Source: Verrucomicrobiales bacterium
Lineage (GTDB): Bacteria; Verrucomicrobiota; Verrucomicrobiia; Limisphaerales; J093
Length of the DNA stretch: 64,000 nucleotides
Reading direction: 5' to 3'
NCBI GenBank assembly: GCA_015075445.1
Contig: JABTUJ010000034.1
Coordinates: 47,352-111,351 of the forward strand
Position 1 is the stretch's first letter, and each line of letters begins with the position of its first letter. Position numbers and translations under genes: made by a program. This document shows positions 25,301-34,090 of this stretch, piece after piece. The notes under the pieces are model-generated. The model was not told the DNA's origin. It saw nothing but the letters and a program-made list of their open reading frames with translations, and made no database searches.

Positions 25301-27961
25301 AAGCCGGATGTGCGGAATCGCCCGTTCTCCCTCGGGCTCCATTACTTCGCCCTCATGAACCTCGAGACCGGCCTCATCGAGCAGCGAGGCGTCACCGGCC
25401 GGAACGGCGAAGGCCACGAGAGCCTCATCATGGCTCCCAACACCCGCTATCGCCAGTGGGTCTTCCACCCCGCTACCGGAAGAATCGGCACCGCCGACTG
25501 GATCAGCGCCGACACCGGCCGCCGCTTCCAGCTCCCCGCCGTGATCATGCGTCGGGATCGCTCGACCGATTCCGACGGCGATGGGCTCCGCGACGCGGCC
25601 GAACTGATCCTGGGCACGAACAAGCTGAAGTGGGACACCGACGGCGACGGCATCAGCGACGGCGCCGAAGTCCGCGCCGGCACCAATCCGCTGGATGGCC
25701 TGCCCGTGGCCACGGGGGTGCTGGGCACCGCCGACACCCCCGGCAATGCCGTGGACGTCGCGGCGATGAACAACTATGTCGCCGTCGCTGACTCGGAAGC
25801 CGGGGTGGCCCTCTTCAACGTGGAGAACGGCTTCACGCCCACGCGGGTGGCCCAAGTCGACACCCCCGGCTCCGCCCGCAGCCTCGCCTTGATCGCCCAA
25901 CCCAACGCCCAGGACGCCCTCCGCGTGGCGGTCGCCGACGGACCGGGAGGACTCGTGGTCATCGACCTGGCCCTGCCCGCCAACGCCCGCATCACCCAGC
26001 AAGTCAGGCTCACCGCCAACGCCGTCGCCGTCGCCGCGCTCGGCGGCGTGGGCTACGTCGGGCTGGCCAACGGAGAAGTGAACGCGGTGGATCTCAACCG
26101 CGGGCTGGTCCTGGAACGGCTGCGGCTCCCCAACAACCCGAACATCCAGGACGTGGCCATTTCGCGGAACACCCTCTTCGTGCTGGCCGTGGGCCGCCTC
26201 TTCGCGCTCCCACTGGACGAAGGTGAGCTCCGCGTCAGCTCGAGCGTGGATTCCCCGGGTGGCGTCGGCGCGGGCCAGCGACGCCTCCGGCTCTTTGTCG
26301 CTGACGGCCTCGCCTACGCCTCCCATACCGCAGGCTTCAATGTGCTGGATGTCTCCGACCGGGAAAACCTCCGCAGCCTGCGCGTCAACAACACTTCCTC
26401 CTTCGGCTGGAAGCAGATGGTCCCCAACGGCTCGGGGCTCGGCATTGCCTGTGTCAGCCCGAACAGCACCGATGACGGCCCTCACCATGTCTCCCTCTAC
26501 AACCTCGGCAACGACGGTTTGGGGTCGGCCTTTCTGACCACCCTCCAAACACCGGGTCTGGCCACCGCCGCTGCTCTCTACAACGGCCTGGCCTACATCG
26601 CCGACGGCCGCGCCGGCCTCCAGGTGCTCAACTACCTGGCCTACGACGCCGGCAACCAACCCCCCACCATCCGTCTGGCGGCTGACTTCCCCCTCGACCC
26701 GCCCCAGGCTGAAGAAGGCAAACTCGTCACCGTCACCGCCCGCGTCAGCGACGACGTTCAGGTGGCCCGCGTCGAATTCTATGTGGACGGCAACCGCATC
26801 GCCGTCGACGGGAACTACCCCTTCGAGTCCGTTTTCGTCACCCCGTTGCTCGGTCCGAACCAGACCAGCTTCCGCCTCCGCGCCCGTGCCTTCGACACCG
26901 GCGGCAACTTCGCCTGGTCCACCGAATACACCGTCAACCTGGTCCCCGACGCGACCGCGCCCCGCATCATCCGGCGCTTCCCAGCCTCCGGCGCCATCGT
27001 CGGCTCGACCGACGCGGTCGCCGCCTATTTCAGCGAGCCCATCGACACGGCCACCTTGACCACCGCCAGCGTGCGCGTGATCGCCGCCGGCAACGATGGC
27101 GTGCTCGGTACGGCCGACGACATTTCCCGGGCCGACTTCACTGCCGATTACCGCTCCAGCCTCAACGCTTTGTTCCTCCCCTTCCCGGGACCGCTGGCAC
27201 CCGGCCTGTACCAGGTGCAGATCCGCCCGCCCATTGCCGACCTGGCCGGCAACCCCCTCGCCGCGCCCGCCATCTGGAACTTCTGGGTGCTCGGCCAGGA
27301 GGACCGCGACAACGACGGCGTCCCGGACAACATCGAGGAAGCGCTCGGCCTGGATCCCGACAACCCGGACACCAACGGCAATGGCATCCTCGACGGCGAC
27401 GAGGACCCCGACGGCGACGGCCTGCGCACCCGTTGGGAACTGCTCTTCGGCTACGACCCGCGGCTGCGAGACAGCGATGGCAACGGAGTGAACGACGGCG
27501 ACGAAGACCCCGACGGCGACGGCCTCAAGAACCTCGACGAGCAACGCTACGGTACCCACCCACTGCTCGGAGATTCCGACGGCGATGGGTGGGACGACCT
27601 CGGCGAAGTGCTCGAGGGCACCGACCCCGCCAACAGCCTCTCGCAGCCGCAATTCATCGTCGCTTCCAGTCCCGCCAGCTTCCTGAACGCGTTGCCCGAT
27701 GGCGCCCCGTCCGGCACGCCGCTGCACGTGACCTCGCCGGTCACCAGTTACCTGAACGCCACCGCCGAAACCCTCCCGGCCGGGACCCCCGTGCACATCG
27801 CCTCGCCCGTCGCCAGCTACCTCAACGCGGTAGCGGAGACCCTCGCGCCCGGCACGCCGGTCCCGTTCGTCTCCCCGGTGGTCAGCTATCTCAACGCCCA
27901 GCCCGAAACCACCCCGGACCGCTTGTCGGTTTCCCCGGTGGTGAGCTACCACAACCAGTAA
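22391..27961 (+). CDS. giant secreted Ca-binding/Ig-like protein with Gly-Asp tract
   Basis: 1,856 residues from the ATG at 22391, with a signal peptide (VLWLVALGSVVGAVGVLTQA). Order: SbsA/Ig-like part (SPPNGSHGVSVTRGTIFDFS); carboxypeptidase-regulatory-like domain (near residue 250); 32 Gly-Asp pairs (residues 501-564); an unknown globular part containing AHEVHHRD, which recalls a zinc HExxH-like helix; a Big_2-like domain (TPGRTIQLRIVGVYNDGS, then DVATVSAGGQVTAVAAG); thrombospondin-3/EF-like calcium loops (DADGDGLRNRTEYELGTNP and repeats); LVIVD-type propeller repeats; another Ig-like domain; more calcium loops (DPDGDGLKNLDEQRYGTHP); and four SPVxSYLNA repeats at the C-terminus. Probably a surface or extracellular protein stabilised by calcium. 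No catalytic function is established. Confidence 0.8.
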   Translation: MTRQRVLWLVALGSVVGAVGVLTQAPSPPALSVQPQPPQSVRIAWPAAAGEYVLEATPRLGPGALWEPVGQPVVPDGDRLAVAVSVQGQTRYFRLRAAGPQPLTVVEGTSPPNGSHGVSVTRGTIFDFSAPLAADTMLDTTKLSAEFGGRRLLARVELSQDRRRATLFYLEDLPAGARVRVTLDATDLRDASGQLVDADGDGQPGGRRSIFFDTFSATPLATTGVIGHVFASDAEPGGRPGEFVNRPLAGVTITVDGAEETLRAVTDATGFFKLQPAPVGRFFVHVDGRTAAGSNWPNGDYYPFIGKAWEAVAGREDNLAAGSGEIFLPRVRQGTLQPVSATEDTRVTFPPEVVQENPALQGVEVVVPANSLFANDGNRGGRVGIAPVPPDRLPEPLPPGLALPLVITIQTDGAMNFDVPAPVRFPNLPDPRTGQKLPPGAKSALWSFNHDTGRWELGGPMTVTADGNFVETDPGVGVRQPGWHGTFPGSDGNCDNLLGGGDGDGDGDGDGDGDGDGDGDGDGDGDGDGDGDGDGDGDGDGDGDGDGDGDGDGDGDGDGDGDGDCEGLGPACGANAPGPVDQSDWPITSDDTDAGGNYTSHRGFEIQGGVCFDAGSQTWRFRVSRLVWRGKINTSLNSGFVSTEPVIGAGGNVVAGNYCAIIDELAGYLGRGRGSWHLRAASLAHEVHHRDVDWPGILGPLWQNIEAAIEAESVPCDRDAAEAELILGARVAQHQTSLQTQFVNGVSAFNVGHDGARTDGAYQAGQAVLDGRITEIRNHATAQGWTPCPPFFLARHLAGLAAPGGATLVRLEVSAPETTLTPGRTIQLRIVGVYNDGSRIDLTSSPLSVYQSPRPDVATVSAGGQVTAVAAGIAHLVVNHALGIDGHPIFGSVTITVPAPDDLDNDGMPDDWERANGLNPNDPRDALADADGDGLRNRTEYELGTNPRNRDTDGDGRSDFRETLDGTDPLKPDVRNRPFSLGLHYFALMNLETGLIEQRGVTGRNGEGHESLIMAPNTRYRQWVFHPATGRIGTADWISADTGRRFQLPAVIMRRDRSTDSDGDGLRDAAELILGTNKLKWDTDGDGISDGAEVRAGTNPLDGLPVATGVLGTADTPGNAVDVAAMNNYVAVADSEAGVALFNVENGFTPTRVAQVDTPGSARSLALIAQPNAQDALRVAVADGPGGLVVIDLALPANARITQQVRLTANAVAVAALGGVGYVGLANGEVNAVDLNRGLVLERLRLPNNPNIQDVAISRNTLFVLAVGRLFALPLDEGELRVSSSVDSPGGVGAGQRRLRLFVADGLAYASHTAGFNVLDVSDRENLRSLRVNNTSSFGWKQMVPNGSGLGIACVSPNSTDDGPHHVSLYNLGNDGLGSAFLTTLQTPGLATAAALYNGLAYIADGRAGLQVLNYLAYDAGNQPPTIRLAADFPLDPPQAEEGKLVTVTARVSDDVQVARVEFYVDGNRIAVDGNYPFESVFVTPLLGPNQTSFRLRARAFDTGGNFAWSTEYTVNLVPDATAPRIIRRFPASGAIVGSTDAVAAYFSEPIDTATLTTASVRVIAAGNDGVLGTADDISRADFTADYRSSLNALFLPFPGPLAPGLYQVQIRPPIADLAGNPLAAPAIWNFWVLGQEDRDNDGVPDNIEEALGLDPDNPDTNGNGILDGDEDPDGDGLRTRWELLFGYDPRLRDSDGNGVNDGDEDPDGDGLKNLDEQRYGTHPLLGDSDGDGWDDLGEVLEGTDPANSLSQPQFIVASSPASFLNALPDGAPSGTPLHVTSPVTSYLNATAETLPAGTPVHIASPVASYLNAVAETLAPGTPVPFVSPVVSYLNAQPETTPDRLSVSPVVSYHNQ
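23891..24082 (+). repeat. hexamer microsatellite encoding 32 Gly-Asp pairs
   Basis: 192 bp of GGN-GAY units with synonymous variation (GGCGAC, GGCGAT, GGGGAC, GGGGAT, GGTGAT), uninterrupted in frame. The mixed third positions argue for selection on the peptide rather than pure slippage, though the DNA is slippage-prone. The encoded (GD)32 is a flexible, highly acidic linker that could bind calcium. Confidence 0.95.
27668..27958 (+). repeat. C-terminal SPVxSYLNA tandem repeats
   Basis: Four copies of a unit of about 23 residues (SPVTSYLNATAETLPAGTPV and variants) followed by a partial SPVVSYHNQ end the protein. The repeat is followed directly by the stop. The unit is not one I recognise. It may be a cell-surface sorting or anchoring tail. 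Confidence 0.75.
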
Positions 27962-28052
27962 GGAAATGCCCGTCCCCCAACCCGCCGCTCAACCCTGCGT
28001 CCGTCCCCGCACGGCGCCCCCCTGTCCAACTCTGTAAAAACCTGAGACGACC

Positions 28053-30110
28053 ATGAAGACACCGAGCATCCGTAGTCTCGCGCGCGTGGCCCCCCCGCTC
28101 GCGTTGACGCTAACCCTCCTGCTCCCTGCGAGCCTGCGGGCCATCGACCCCGACCTCCCGTTCAGCAGCGGCTCGACGGGCGCCGATGGACCCCTGACGT
28201 TCCGTGAAATCGCCCCCGGCCGCAACTCCCACGGCATGGCCTACGACGCCGTCCGCCAGGAGACCGTGCTCTTCGGCGGCTACAACGGCAGCGGCATGGC
28301 GGACACCTGGGTGTTGAGCGGCAACAACTGGGTGCGCCGCCTCCCCGCCACCAGCCCCGTGGATCGCTGGGGCCACCGCATGGTATTTGACGCCGCCCGG
28401 CAGGAGGTCGTCCTCTTCGGCGGCACCCGCAACACCGGCCGCCTGAACGACACCTGGGTCTGGAACGGCACCACCTGGACCCAAAAGACCCCAGCGAACT
28501 CGCCCTCGCCGCGCGAGAACTACTGCCTGGCCTATGACGCCGCGCGCCAGCGCGTCGTGCTGTTCGGCGGCGCCAACGGCGGCCAGGAAACCTGGCTCTG
28601 GGACGGCACCGACTGGACGGCGTCCAACCCGGCCACCCGCCCGCAGGCCACCGACCGCAGCGCGATGGCCTACGATCCCGTCCGCCAGGAAGTCGTCCTG
28701 TTCGGCAACTTCGGCCAGACCTGGATCTGGGATGGCAACAACTGGACCCAGCGCGGCTCCTTCAATGTGCCGTCCGCGAAGAGTTGGCCCACGCTCATCT
28801 TTGACGGCACGAGCAACACCATCCTGATGTTCAGTGGCAGCAATCAGCAACAGAGTTGGAGTTGGAACGGCACAGACTGGACCCAACTGACGCCGCCCAA
28901 CTCCCCGAACCCGCGCCAGTACCACGCCATGGTGTGGGACGCGTCCCGACAGCTCGGGGTCATGTTCGGCGGCGACATCCCGAGCGTGGACAACTACGCC
29001 GCCGACACCTGGCTCTGGAACGGGACCGACTGGTCCTGGTTGAGCGGCAAGATCCAGAACTTCAACGTCAGGTCCCGCCCCAACGGCATCTGGAACTTCA
29101 CCTCGATCAACATCCCGGTAGGGGTCACCGTCCGGTTCGGCATCGAAACCAACCTCGCCCTGCCTCCCATCCGCTGGCTCGCCACCGAAGACGTCGTCAT
29201 CAACGGCGCGGTCGATGTCAGCGGGCAGTTCGCCGCGAACGACCTCCCGCCCGGTCAACCCGCCCGCGGCGGCCCCGGCGGTTTCGACGGCGGCCTCGGC
29301 GGGATCCGCTTCAGCTCCTCCGCTTCCTACGTGGGCCAACCCGGTAGGGGCCCGGGTGGCGGCGACCCCGGCACCGCGCAGCAGACCAATCCCAACCTGC
29401 GCGACGGCAAGCCCGGCGAGTACAACGGCACCTACGGCAACGTGTTCCTGCAACCCCTGCTCGGCGGTTCTGGCGGCGGCGGCGGCGCCTCGAACAATGA
29501 CTGGGACGGCGGTCGGGGCGGCGGCGGTGGCGGCGCGATCATGATCGCCTCCTCCCGCGACATCACCCTCAACGGCGTCATCCGCGCCAACGGCGGCGAG
29601 TACCAGTGGAGCAACGCCAGCTACGGCGGCCGCGGCTCCGGCGGTGCCATCCTCCTCCGCGCCGACCGCGTCACCGGCCCTGGCTCCCTCGAGGCCTACG
29701 GCGGGAACCAGAACAACCCCAACGGCCGCATCCGCGTCGAGGCCTACGCCCGCACCCTCACCGGCGGCCAGAATCCGCCGGCCGTGGTCGGCCTGCCCAG
29801 TGCCAACGGCGACCTCAACCAGGCCGGCAGCCTCAGCATCGTCAGCGTCAAGGGCGTCAACGTCCTGCAGCCGCCCACCGGCAACCTCCTCACCCCGGAC
29901 GTCGTCTTCACCGACGCCGGCCCCGTCAACATCGTCGTGAACGGCACCGGCATCCCCAATGGCACGCCCGTCCAGTTGCGGATCACGACGGCCACCAGCG
30001 TGATCCAGCCAGCGCCCCAGAATCTGGCCAACGGCGCGGTCACCTTCAACGTCACCGTCCCCAAGGGCCTCGGCACCCTCCAGGCCACCGCCCAGTACAG
30101 CCAGCCCTGA
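28053..30110 (+). CDS. secreted Kelch-repeat protein with glycine-rich domain
   Basis: 685 residues with a signal peptide (LALTLTLLLPASLRA). Residues about 50-340 hold six to seven Kelch-like blades, each with a pattern such as MAYDAVRQETVLFGG followed by TWVWNGTTWTQ: one beta-propeller. The next part has IRWLATEDVVINGAVDVSGQ and a glycine-rich tract (GGSGGGGGASNNDWDGGRGG), as seen in verrucomicrobial surface proteins. The C-terminus (residues about 590-685) has VNIVVNGTGIPNGTPVQLRI, an Ig-like fold. It follows the giant secreted protein by 91 bp and precedes a strong hairpin, so it may be the last gene of that transcript. Ligand unknown. Confidence 0.78.
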   Translation: MKTPSIRSLARVAPPLALTLTLLLPASLRAIDPDLPFSSGSTGADGPLTFREIAPGRNSHGMAYDAVRQETVLFGGYNGSGMADTWVLSGNNWVRRLPATSPVDRWGHRMVFDAARQEVVLFGGTRNTGRLNDTWVWNGTTWTQKTPANSPSPRENYCLAYDAARQRVVLFGGANGGQETWLWDGTDWTASNPATRPQATDRSAMAYDPVRQEVVLFGNFGQTWIWDGNNWTQRGSFNVPSAKSWPTLIFDGTSNTILMFSGSNQQQSWSWNGTDWTQLTPPNSPNPRQYHAMVWDASRQLGVMFGGDIPSVDNYAADTWLWNGTDWSWLSGKIQNFNVRSRPNGIWNFTSINIPVGVTVRFGIETNLALPPIRWLATEDVVINGAVDVSGQFAANDLPPGQPARGGPGGFDGGLGGIRFSSSASYVGQPGRGPGGGDPGTAQQTNPNLRDGKPGEYNGTYGNVFLQPLLGGSGGGGGASNNDWDGGRGGGGGGAIMIASSRDITLNGVIRANGGEYQWSNASYGGRGSGGAILLRADRVTGPGSLEAYGGNQNNPNGRIRVEAYARTLTGGQNPPAVVGLPSANGDLNQAGSLSIVSVKGVNVLQPPTGNLLTPDVVFTDAGPVNIVVNGTGIPNGTPVQLRITTATSVIQPAPQNLANGAVTFNVTVPKGLGTLQATAQYSQP

Positions 30111-30144
30111 ACTTCACGGCCGCCGCCCGGCGGCGCGCTTCCCC

Positions 30145-30181
30145 ACCCGGGCGGAGGAGTCACGGACTCCTCCGCCCGGGT
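30145..30181 (+). terminator. strong hairpin after the Kelch protein gene
   Basis: 17-bp perfect stem (ACCCGGGCGGAGGAGTC / GACTCCTCCGCCCGGGT) with an ACG loop, starting 34 bp after the stop. Only a weak T-containing tail (TCGCTTTGG) follows, so it may stop transcription or protect the 3' end of the mRNA. Confidence 0.65.
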
Positions 30182-30303
30182 TCGCTTTGGAGCAGCCGGC
30201 CCCGCCCCGCGCGCCAGCCCAACGGCTGCGCCGGACTTCCGCGTCCCTCATCACCCGACGCCTGTTACTAAGAATTCCTTTTTCATGGCATTTAAGTATC
30301 TCT

Positions 30304-30332
30304 TTGACATGCCATCCCTCGAGGCCTACCCT
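30304..30332 (+). promoter_or_regulatory. sigma70-like promoter of the lipoprotein/protease operon
   Basis: TTGACA, exactly 17 bp, then TACCCT. It lies 148 bp before the lipoprotein ATG at 30480 and just after a local AT-rich stretch. The predicted leader is about 140 nt. The rest of the gap 30182-30479 shows nothing else that I can name. Confidence 0.65.
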
Positions 30333-30479
30333 CTGCTCACCGTTGGGTATGTGCAACTCCTGCCCTTCGACCCCGCCGGCTGCCGGGGTCGCCCGCCGTT
30401 CCCAGCCCGCTCCGCGGGCCCTGAGGAATCCCGCCGGTCCTTCGAACCCAGCCACGTTCCGTCGCCTCCCCCCCCTCCC

Positions 30480-32036
30480 ATGAGACCGCCTGTTGTCCCG
30501 CTCCTGTCGCTGGCTGCCCTCCTCGCGTGCTCCGGCTGCGCCCGGCTGAACTACGTGAAGGTGCCCCCCCCCACCCAGTACGATCAATGGTCCGACGCGC
30601 AGCAGAAGAAGGCCGACGCCATGAAAGGGGTCCGGTATTACCTGCCACGCCCCTTCCTCAGCCTCAAACAATCCACCCCCGTCGCGCAGCGAACCGCACT
30701 GATCAGCTTCCGACGTGACGCCGACGGCTACACTCTCGAAACGCCCGCTGACACCCCCACCTGGGTGCGCAAAGTGGCACCCAAGCGCATCTCCATCACC
30801 CAGGCCCTGGCCCTGACGCTCGCCCAACCCCCGGGCACCAACGCGGCCCCCTCCCGTGCCGGCGGCCAGGAAGGTGGCACGGCCGCACTGGCCGGTGCTG
30901 CCACCAACGCCCTGACCGCCCTCGCCGGCACTGCCGGAGCCACCGGCGGCCCCGACACCGTCAAGACCGAACGCCCCCCCAGTGAACTGCATGCCCGTAC
31001 CGGCTTCCTCAACACCTCCGATCCCGTGACGCGCCTCGGAGACCGTTTCGACGTCGTGTATCTGCCAGACTTCGAAGAGCAGTACGTGATCCAACCCAAA
31101 GCCGGCCTCGGTACCGCGGACATCGAAACCCAGCTCCGCAACGGCTGGGCGGCGGAAGTCTTTTCCCAGCGCGTGGACAACTCGAATCTCATCCCTTATG
31201 TCATCAACCAGTTCGAGCACGCCTCCGAAGCTGCCGCCAACATCTTCACCACCTGGGCGCCGGCCGCCGTGGGTCTGCCCCCGGGGCTGGGCCTGCCGCA
31301 GGTGGCCAAAGCCCTCAAGACCGGCGAGGAAGCCGGCCAGATCGGCGAAGCCGCCACCGCCGCCGCCAAAGCGATGCTCGGTGAAGTCCTCCTCTTCAAG
31401 CTCGCCGAAGTCCGCATCGCCCAACCGGGCCTTTACCCCGTGCTGAAGCCCCGCGAGATCGACCGGCTCTCCCGCCGTCTCGTCCGGGCTGCCGGCACGG
31501 ACCCCGAAGACTCTCTGGACCTGGCGGTGCGGATGTCAAACTTGCCCTGGATCCGCCAGGACATGGCCTTCATCCCGTGCCCGCCTTTCACCGTCATCGG
31601 CTTCAACACTACGAGCGACGTCTTCCTCGCCCCGGCCACCGACCGGCCCACGCTGGAAGTGGCGACGAACCGCGGTGGCACAGGCGGCATGACGACGGAG
31701 CAGGCCATGAAGAACCTCGAAACTGCCTTCCGCTCCAGCCAAGCCGGTTCGCGCTGGGGCGACAAACTGGGAACGGTCATCGATCCGGGCAAGACCCAGG
31801 TTACCGCCACCGGCGAAGGCGACGTGGAACTTAAGCTCGAAGCGCAGGCAGGCACGGTCTTCCCGGAGGGATACGCGGCGCGGGTAAAAGAGGGACTGCT
31901 CAGCTTCTTCCAAGAGCCGGCCCCGTTCACCAACGCCAGAGTCAAGGTGTCGCCTCCGGCGGCTTCGGGGCCAGCCCAAATCCAGGTGGTCGTCCCCGGC
32001 CCGGCGACCGAGCTTGCCCTGAAACTCCGGCCATGA
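30480..32036 (+). CDS. putative lipoprotein of unknown function
   Basis: 518 residues from the ATG at 30480. A short lipoprotein signal (VVPLLSLAALLACSGC) provides a lipobox at either cysteine. The rest is unrecognised: an alanine/glycine-rich stretch near residues 130-160 (GAATNALTALAGTAGATGG), a segment with YVIQPKAGLGTADIETQLR, a helical part (AATAAKAMLGEVLLFKLAEV), and a C-terminal VSPPAASGPAQIQVVVPGP region. The stop overlaps the ATG of the trypsin-like protease (ATGA), so the two are translationally coupled and may act together at the cell envelope. The frame is open further upstream to 30285, but the lipobox fixes the likely start. Confidence 0.68.
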   Translation: MRPPVVPLLSLAALLACSGCARLNYVKVPPPTQYDQWSDAQQKKADAMKGVRYYLPRPFLSLKQSTPVAQRTALISFRRDADGYTLETPADTPTWVRKVAPKRISITQALALTLAQPPGTNAAPSRAGGQEGGTAALAGAATNALTALAGTAGATGGPDTVKTERPPSELHARTGFLNTSDPVTRLGDRFDVVYLPDFEEQYVIQPKAGLGTADIETQLRNGWAAEVFSQRVDNSNLIPYVINQFEHASEAAANIFTTWAPAAVGLPPGLGLPQVAKALKTGEEAGQIGEAATAAAKAMLGEVLLFKLAEVRIAQPGLYPVLKPREIDRLSRRLVRAAGTDPEDSLDLAVRMSNLPWIRQDMAFIPCPPFTVIGFNTTSDVFLAPATDRPTLEVATNRGGTGGMTTEQAMKNLETAFRSSQAGSRWGDKLGTVIDPGKTQVTATGEGDVELKLEAQAGTVFPEGYAARVKEGLLSFFQEPAPFTNARVKVSPPAASGPAQIQVVVPGPATELALKLRP

Positions 32037-33286
32037 AATCCCGTCCCGCCCGGCGCCTGTCTCGCTGGCCTCGCAGTCGCCACTGGGCCGCCTGGGGGAA
32101 GGCCCACCCCGCGCTGCCCATCGCGTTGCGCTTCGCCCAGCGGTTCCTGAAGTGGGAGGGCGTTGTGGGCCTCGGCGTCGGCAAGAAACTGCGGGGCCGG
32201 TCGCTCCGAATCGTGCGGCCTGCCGGGGCCCCGGGGGGATTATGCATTCAGGTGTTCGTCACCCGCAAGGTCTCCGCGGCGCAGATCCGACGGTTGGGGG
32301 GTGAGGTCCTCCCCAAGACCATCCCGGTACGGCTGCCCGGTCGAAAGACCCCGGTGCGCGTGCCGGTGGATGTTCTTTCGGCGAGCCCCTACGAGGCCCC
32401 CAGTGGCGGGATCCAACTCGAGTCCGGCCGTCTTCGCTCCCTGACCGTCGTCGGCACCACCAATGTCGGCCGGCTGTTTGGCATTTTCCCCCGACCGGGC
32501 GGCAACCCCGCGAGCGGGCTGGAAGCCGGCACCGTGGGCGCCTTTGTCCGCGAGTCCACCGCCCAGTGCCACGCGGTCAGCGCCGGACACGTTTTCATCC
32601 CCACTTCCACACCTCCGTGGCGGATCCCCACCGGCGATCGCACCCTGCATATCGCCAACGGAGTACGTACCCCCCTTCCCAGAAATCAGTTCGTGACTCG
32701 CGAACTGGGTCTCCCGCCTGACCTGCTGGATGCCGTGGTCTTCCGTGTCCCGCCACCGCTCGACCCTGCCCCGCCCGCCTGCTCGTGGCCGGCGGAATTC
32801 GATGGCGAACTCGCGACGGCGACCGACACCGTTCGCGTCGGTGCGGAGGATCGGGAGGGCAGTTGGCTGTGGGTGCAACGCGAGCGCCAACTGGATCCCC
32901 ATGGCGCCAACGCGAGGGAACCCTTCCGGCTCGAGGTCAACCTCATCGGACTGACGCCGCAGCCCTTCGAGCGCGTCGTCCTGGCTACCGGCCGGCGCAT
33001 CCGCTATCCCGAGGTCTGGTACTACCGCTATCCCCTGGCGACGCTTGCAGACGCCGACGCCGAGAATCCCTGGAGAGTCTCTGTAGGCGGGGACAGCGGA
33101 GCGGGCCTGTATGTCCCAGCCGCTGACGGTTCCGACCACTATCGCCTCCTCGGCTTTCACATCTACCGCGAGCGACAGAATGGCGACGGCCCCTGGATCG
33201 GCTACGCCGTCCCGGCTGAGCAGTTCCTCCGACAAGCCCTGGAAGGTCGCCACCGGGAAAACTGGTGGTTCTACGGCAAGGAGTAG
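32033..33286 (+). CDS. trypsin-like serine protease
   Basis: 417 residues. The chymotrypsin-fold triad can be followed by eye: histidine in CHAVSAGHVF, aspartate in PDLLDAVVFRV, and serine in VSVGGDSGAGLYV (GDSG). The first 130 residues (VGLGVGKKLRG, LCIQVFVTRKVS) form a separate domain. There is no clear signal peptide; the N-terminus is very basic (MKSRPARRLSRWPRSR), so export is doubtful and the enzyme may stay in the cytoplasm. It is coupled by a 4-bp overlap to the upstream lipoprotein. Similar orphan trypsin-like domains occur in bacterial conflict and regulatory systems; the substrate here is unknown. Confidence 0.72.
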   Translation: MKSRPARRLSRWPRSRHWAAWGKAHPALPIALRFAQRFLKWEGVVGLGVGKKLRGRSLRIVRPAGAPGGLCIQVFVTRKVSAAQIRRLGGEVLPKTIPVRLPGRKTPVRVPVDVLSASPYEAPSGGIQLESGRLRSLTVVGTTNVGRLFGIFPRPGGNPASGLEAGTVGAFVRESTAQCHAVSAGHVFIPTSTPPWRIPTGDRTLHIANGVRTPLPRNQFVTRELGLPPDLLDAVVFRVPPPLDPAPPACSWPAEFDGELATATDTVRVGAEDREGSWLWVQRERQLDPHGANAREPFRLEVNLIGLTPQPFERVVLATGRRIRYPEVWYYRYPLATLADADAENPWRVSVGGDSGAGLYVPAADGSDHYRLLGFHIYRERQNGDGPWIGYAVPAEQFLRQALEGRHRENWWFYGKE

Positions 33287-33314
33287 CCGCCCCCGGAGCT
33301 GACCAAGATCCCGT

Positions 33315-33343
33315 TCGACTTGCCCCCGCGGTCCCGCCATAGT
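33315..33343 (+). promoter_or_regulatory. candidate promoter of the FHA protein gene
   Basis: TCGACT, 17 bp, CATAGT; the start codon at 33372 lies 28 bp beyond. The boxes are imperfect, but the spacing is right and the position lies between two same-strand genes. Confidence 0.4.
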
Positions 33344-33371
33344 CCGCCCGCGATTGTCGCCGGGACACACC

Positions 33372-34001
33372 ATGGCCGCGCTTGTTATCGAGTCGGGTTC
33401 CCGCCAGGGCGCTGTGCTCGCCCTGGAACCGGGCATCCACGTGCTCGGGCGGTCCGAGTCCTGCCAGCAACGGCTCGAGGACCCCACGGTCTCCGGACAG
33501 CACTGTGAAGTGCGGGTCAGCCCCCTGGGGGTACGCGTGCGGGACCTGGGCTCCAGCAACGGCATCACTGTGGACGGCCGCCCCGTGCAGGAAGCCGAAC
33601 TCCTCGACGGCCAGCGACTGGGCTTGGGCGATGTCATCCTGCGCGCCGTCATTCCCCCCGCGCCCATTGTCATCCCGACCCTTTCCGAACCCGAACCCAC
33701 CGGACCGTCGTTCTTGCCGGACGGAACCCCCGCCTGCCATCATCATCGCGCCGAACCCGCCCTGTATCGGTGCGGGCATTGTGCCCGGACCTTCTGTGCC
33801 GCGTGCGTGCATCGGATCGGGCTGTCCGGCGGCCCGCAGCGGACGCTGTGTCCGGTCTGCAGCAACGTCTGCCTCCGGCTGGACGGAACGGGGGAAGGCG
33901 GCGCGGGCGATTCGTGGCAGGCGCGCGTGTGGCGCACGGTCCGCAAGGCCTTTGATTTTCGGAGCGGCCAGAACCGCCGACGGCGCCGACCGCGCGGCTG
34001 A
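33372..34001 (+). CDS. FHA domain protein with C-terminal zinc finger
   Basis: 209 residues from the ATG at 33372. Residues about 5-95 are a forkhead-associated domain: GRSESCQQRL, then SGQHCEVRV and DLGSSNGITVDGRPV, with the phosphothreonine-binding G-R, S-x-H and N-G residues. Residues 120-170 carry a cysteine/histidine cluster (CHHHRAEPALYRCGHCAR, CAACV, CPVCSN) like a B-box-type zinc finger. FHA domains bind phosphothreonine, so a Ser/Thr kinase should exist elsewhere in the genome; none is in the window. The basic C-terminus (NRRRRRPRG) may contact membrane or nucleic acid. Confidence 0.82.
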   Translation: MAALVIESGSRQGAVLALEPGIHVLGRSESCQQRLEDPTVSGQHCEVRVSPLGVRVRDLGSSNGITVDGRPVQEAELLDGQRLGLGDVILRAVIPPAPIVIPTLSEPEPTGPSFLPDGTPACHHHRAEPALYRCGHCARTFCAACVHRIGLSGGPQRTLCPVCSNVCLRLDGTGEGGAGDSWQARVWRTVRKAFDFRSGQNRRRRRPRG

Positions 34002-34090
34002 GAACGGATGATTTGTCACCCGATCGTCACCCGGGGCTGGATCCGCGTCCGGTAGCCTCCGCCCGACAGGAATCGCGCGCTCACAACGAC

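Noticed and set aside
22469..27952. A very long antisense open frame of about 1,800 codons opposite the giant secreted protein
   Set aside because: It mirrors the codon pattern of the plus-strand gene in GC-rich DNA, and its composition is low-complexity. The plus strand has a signal peptide and recognisable domains.
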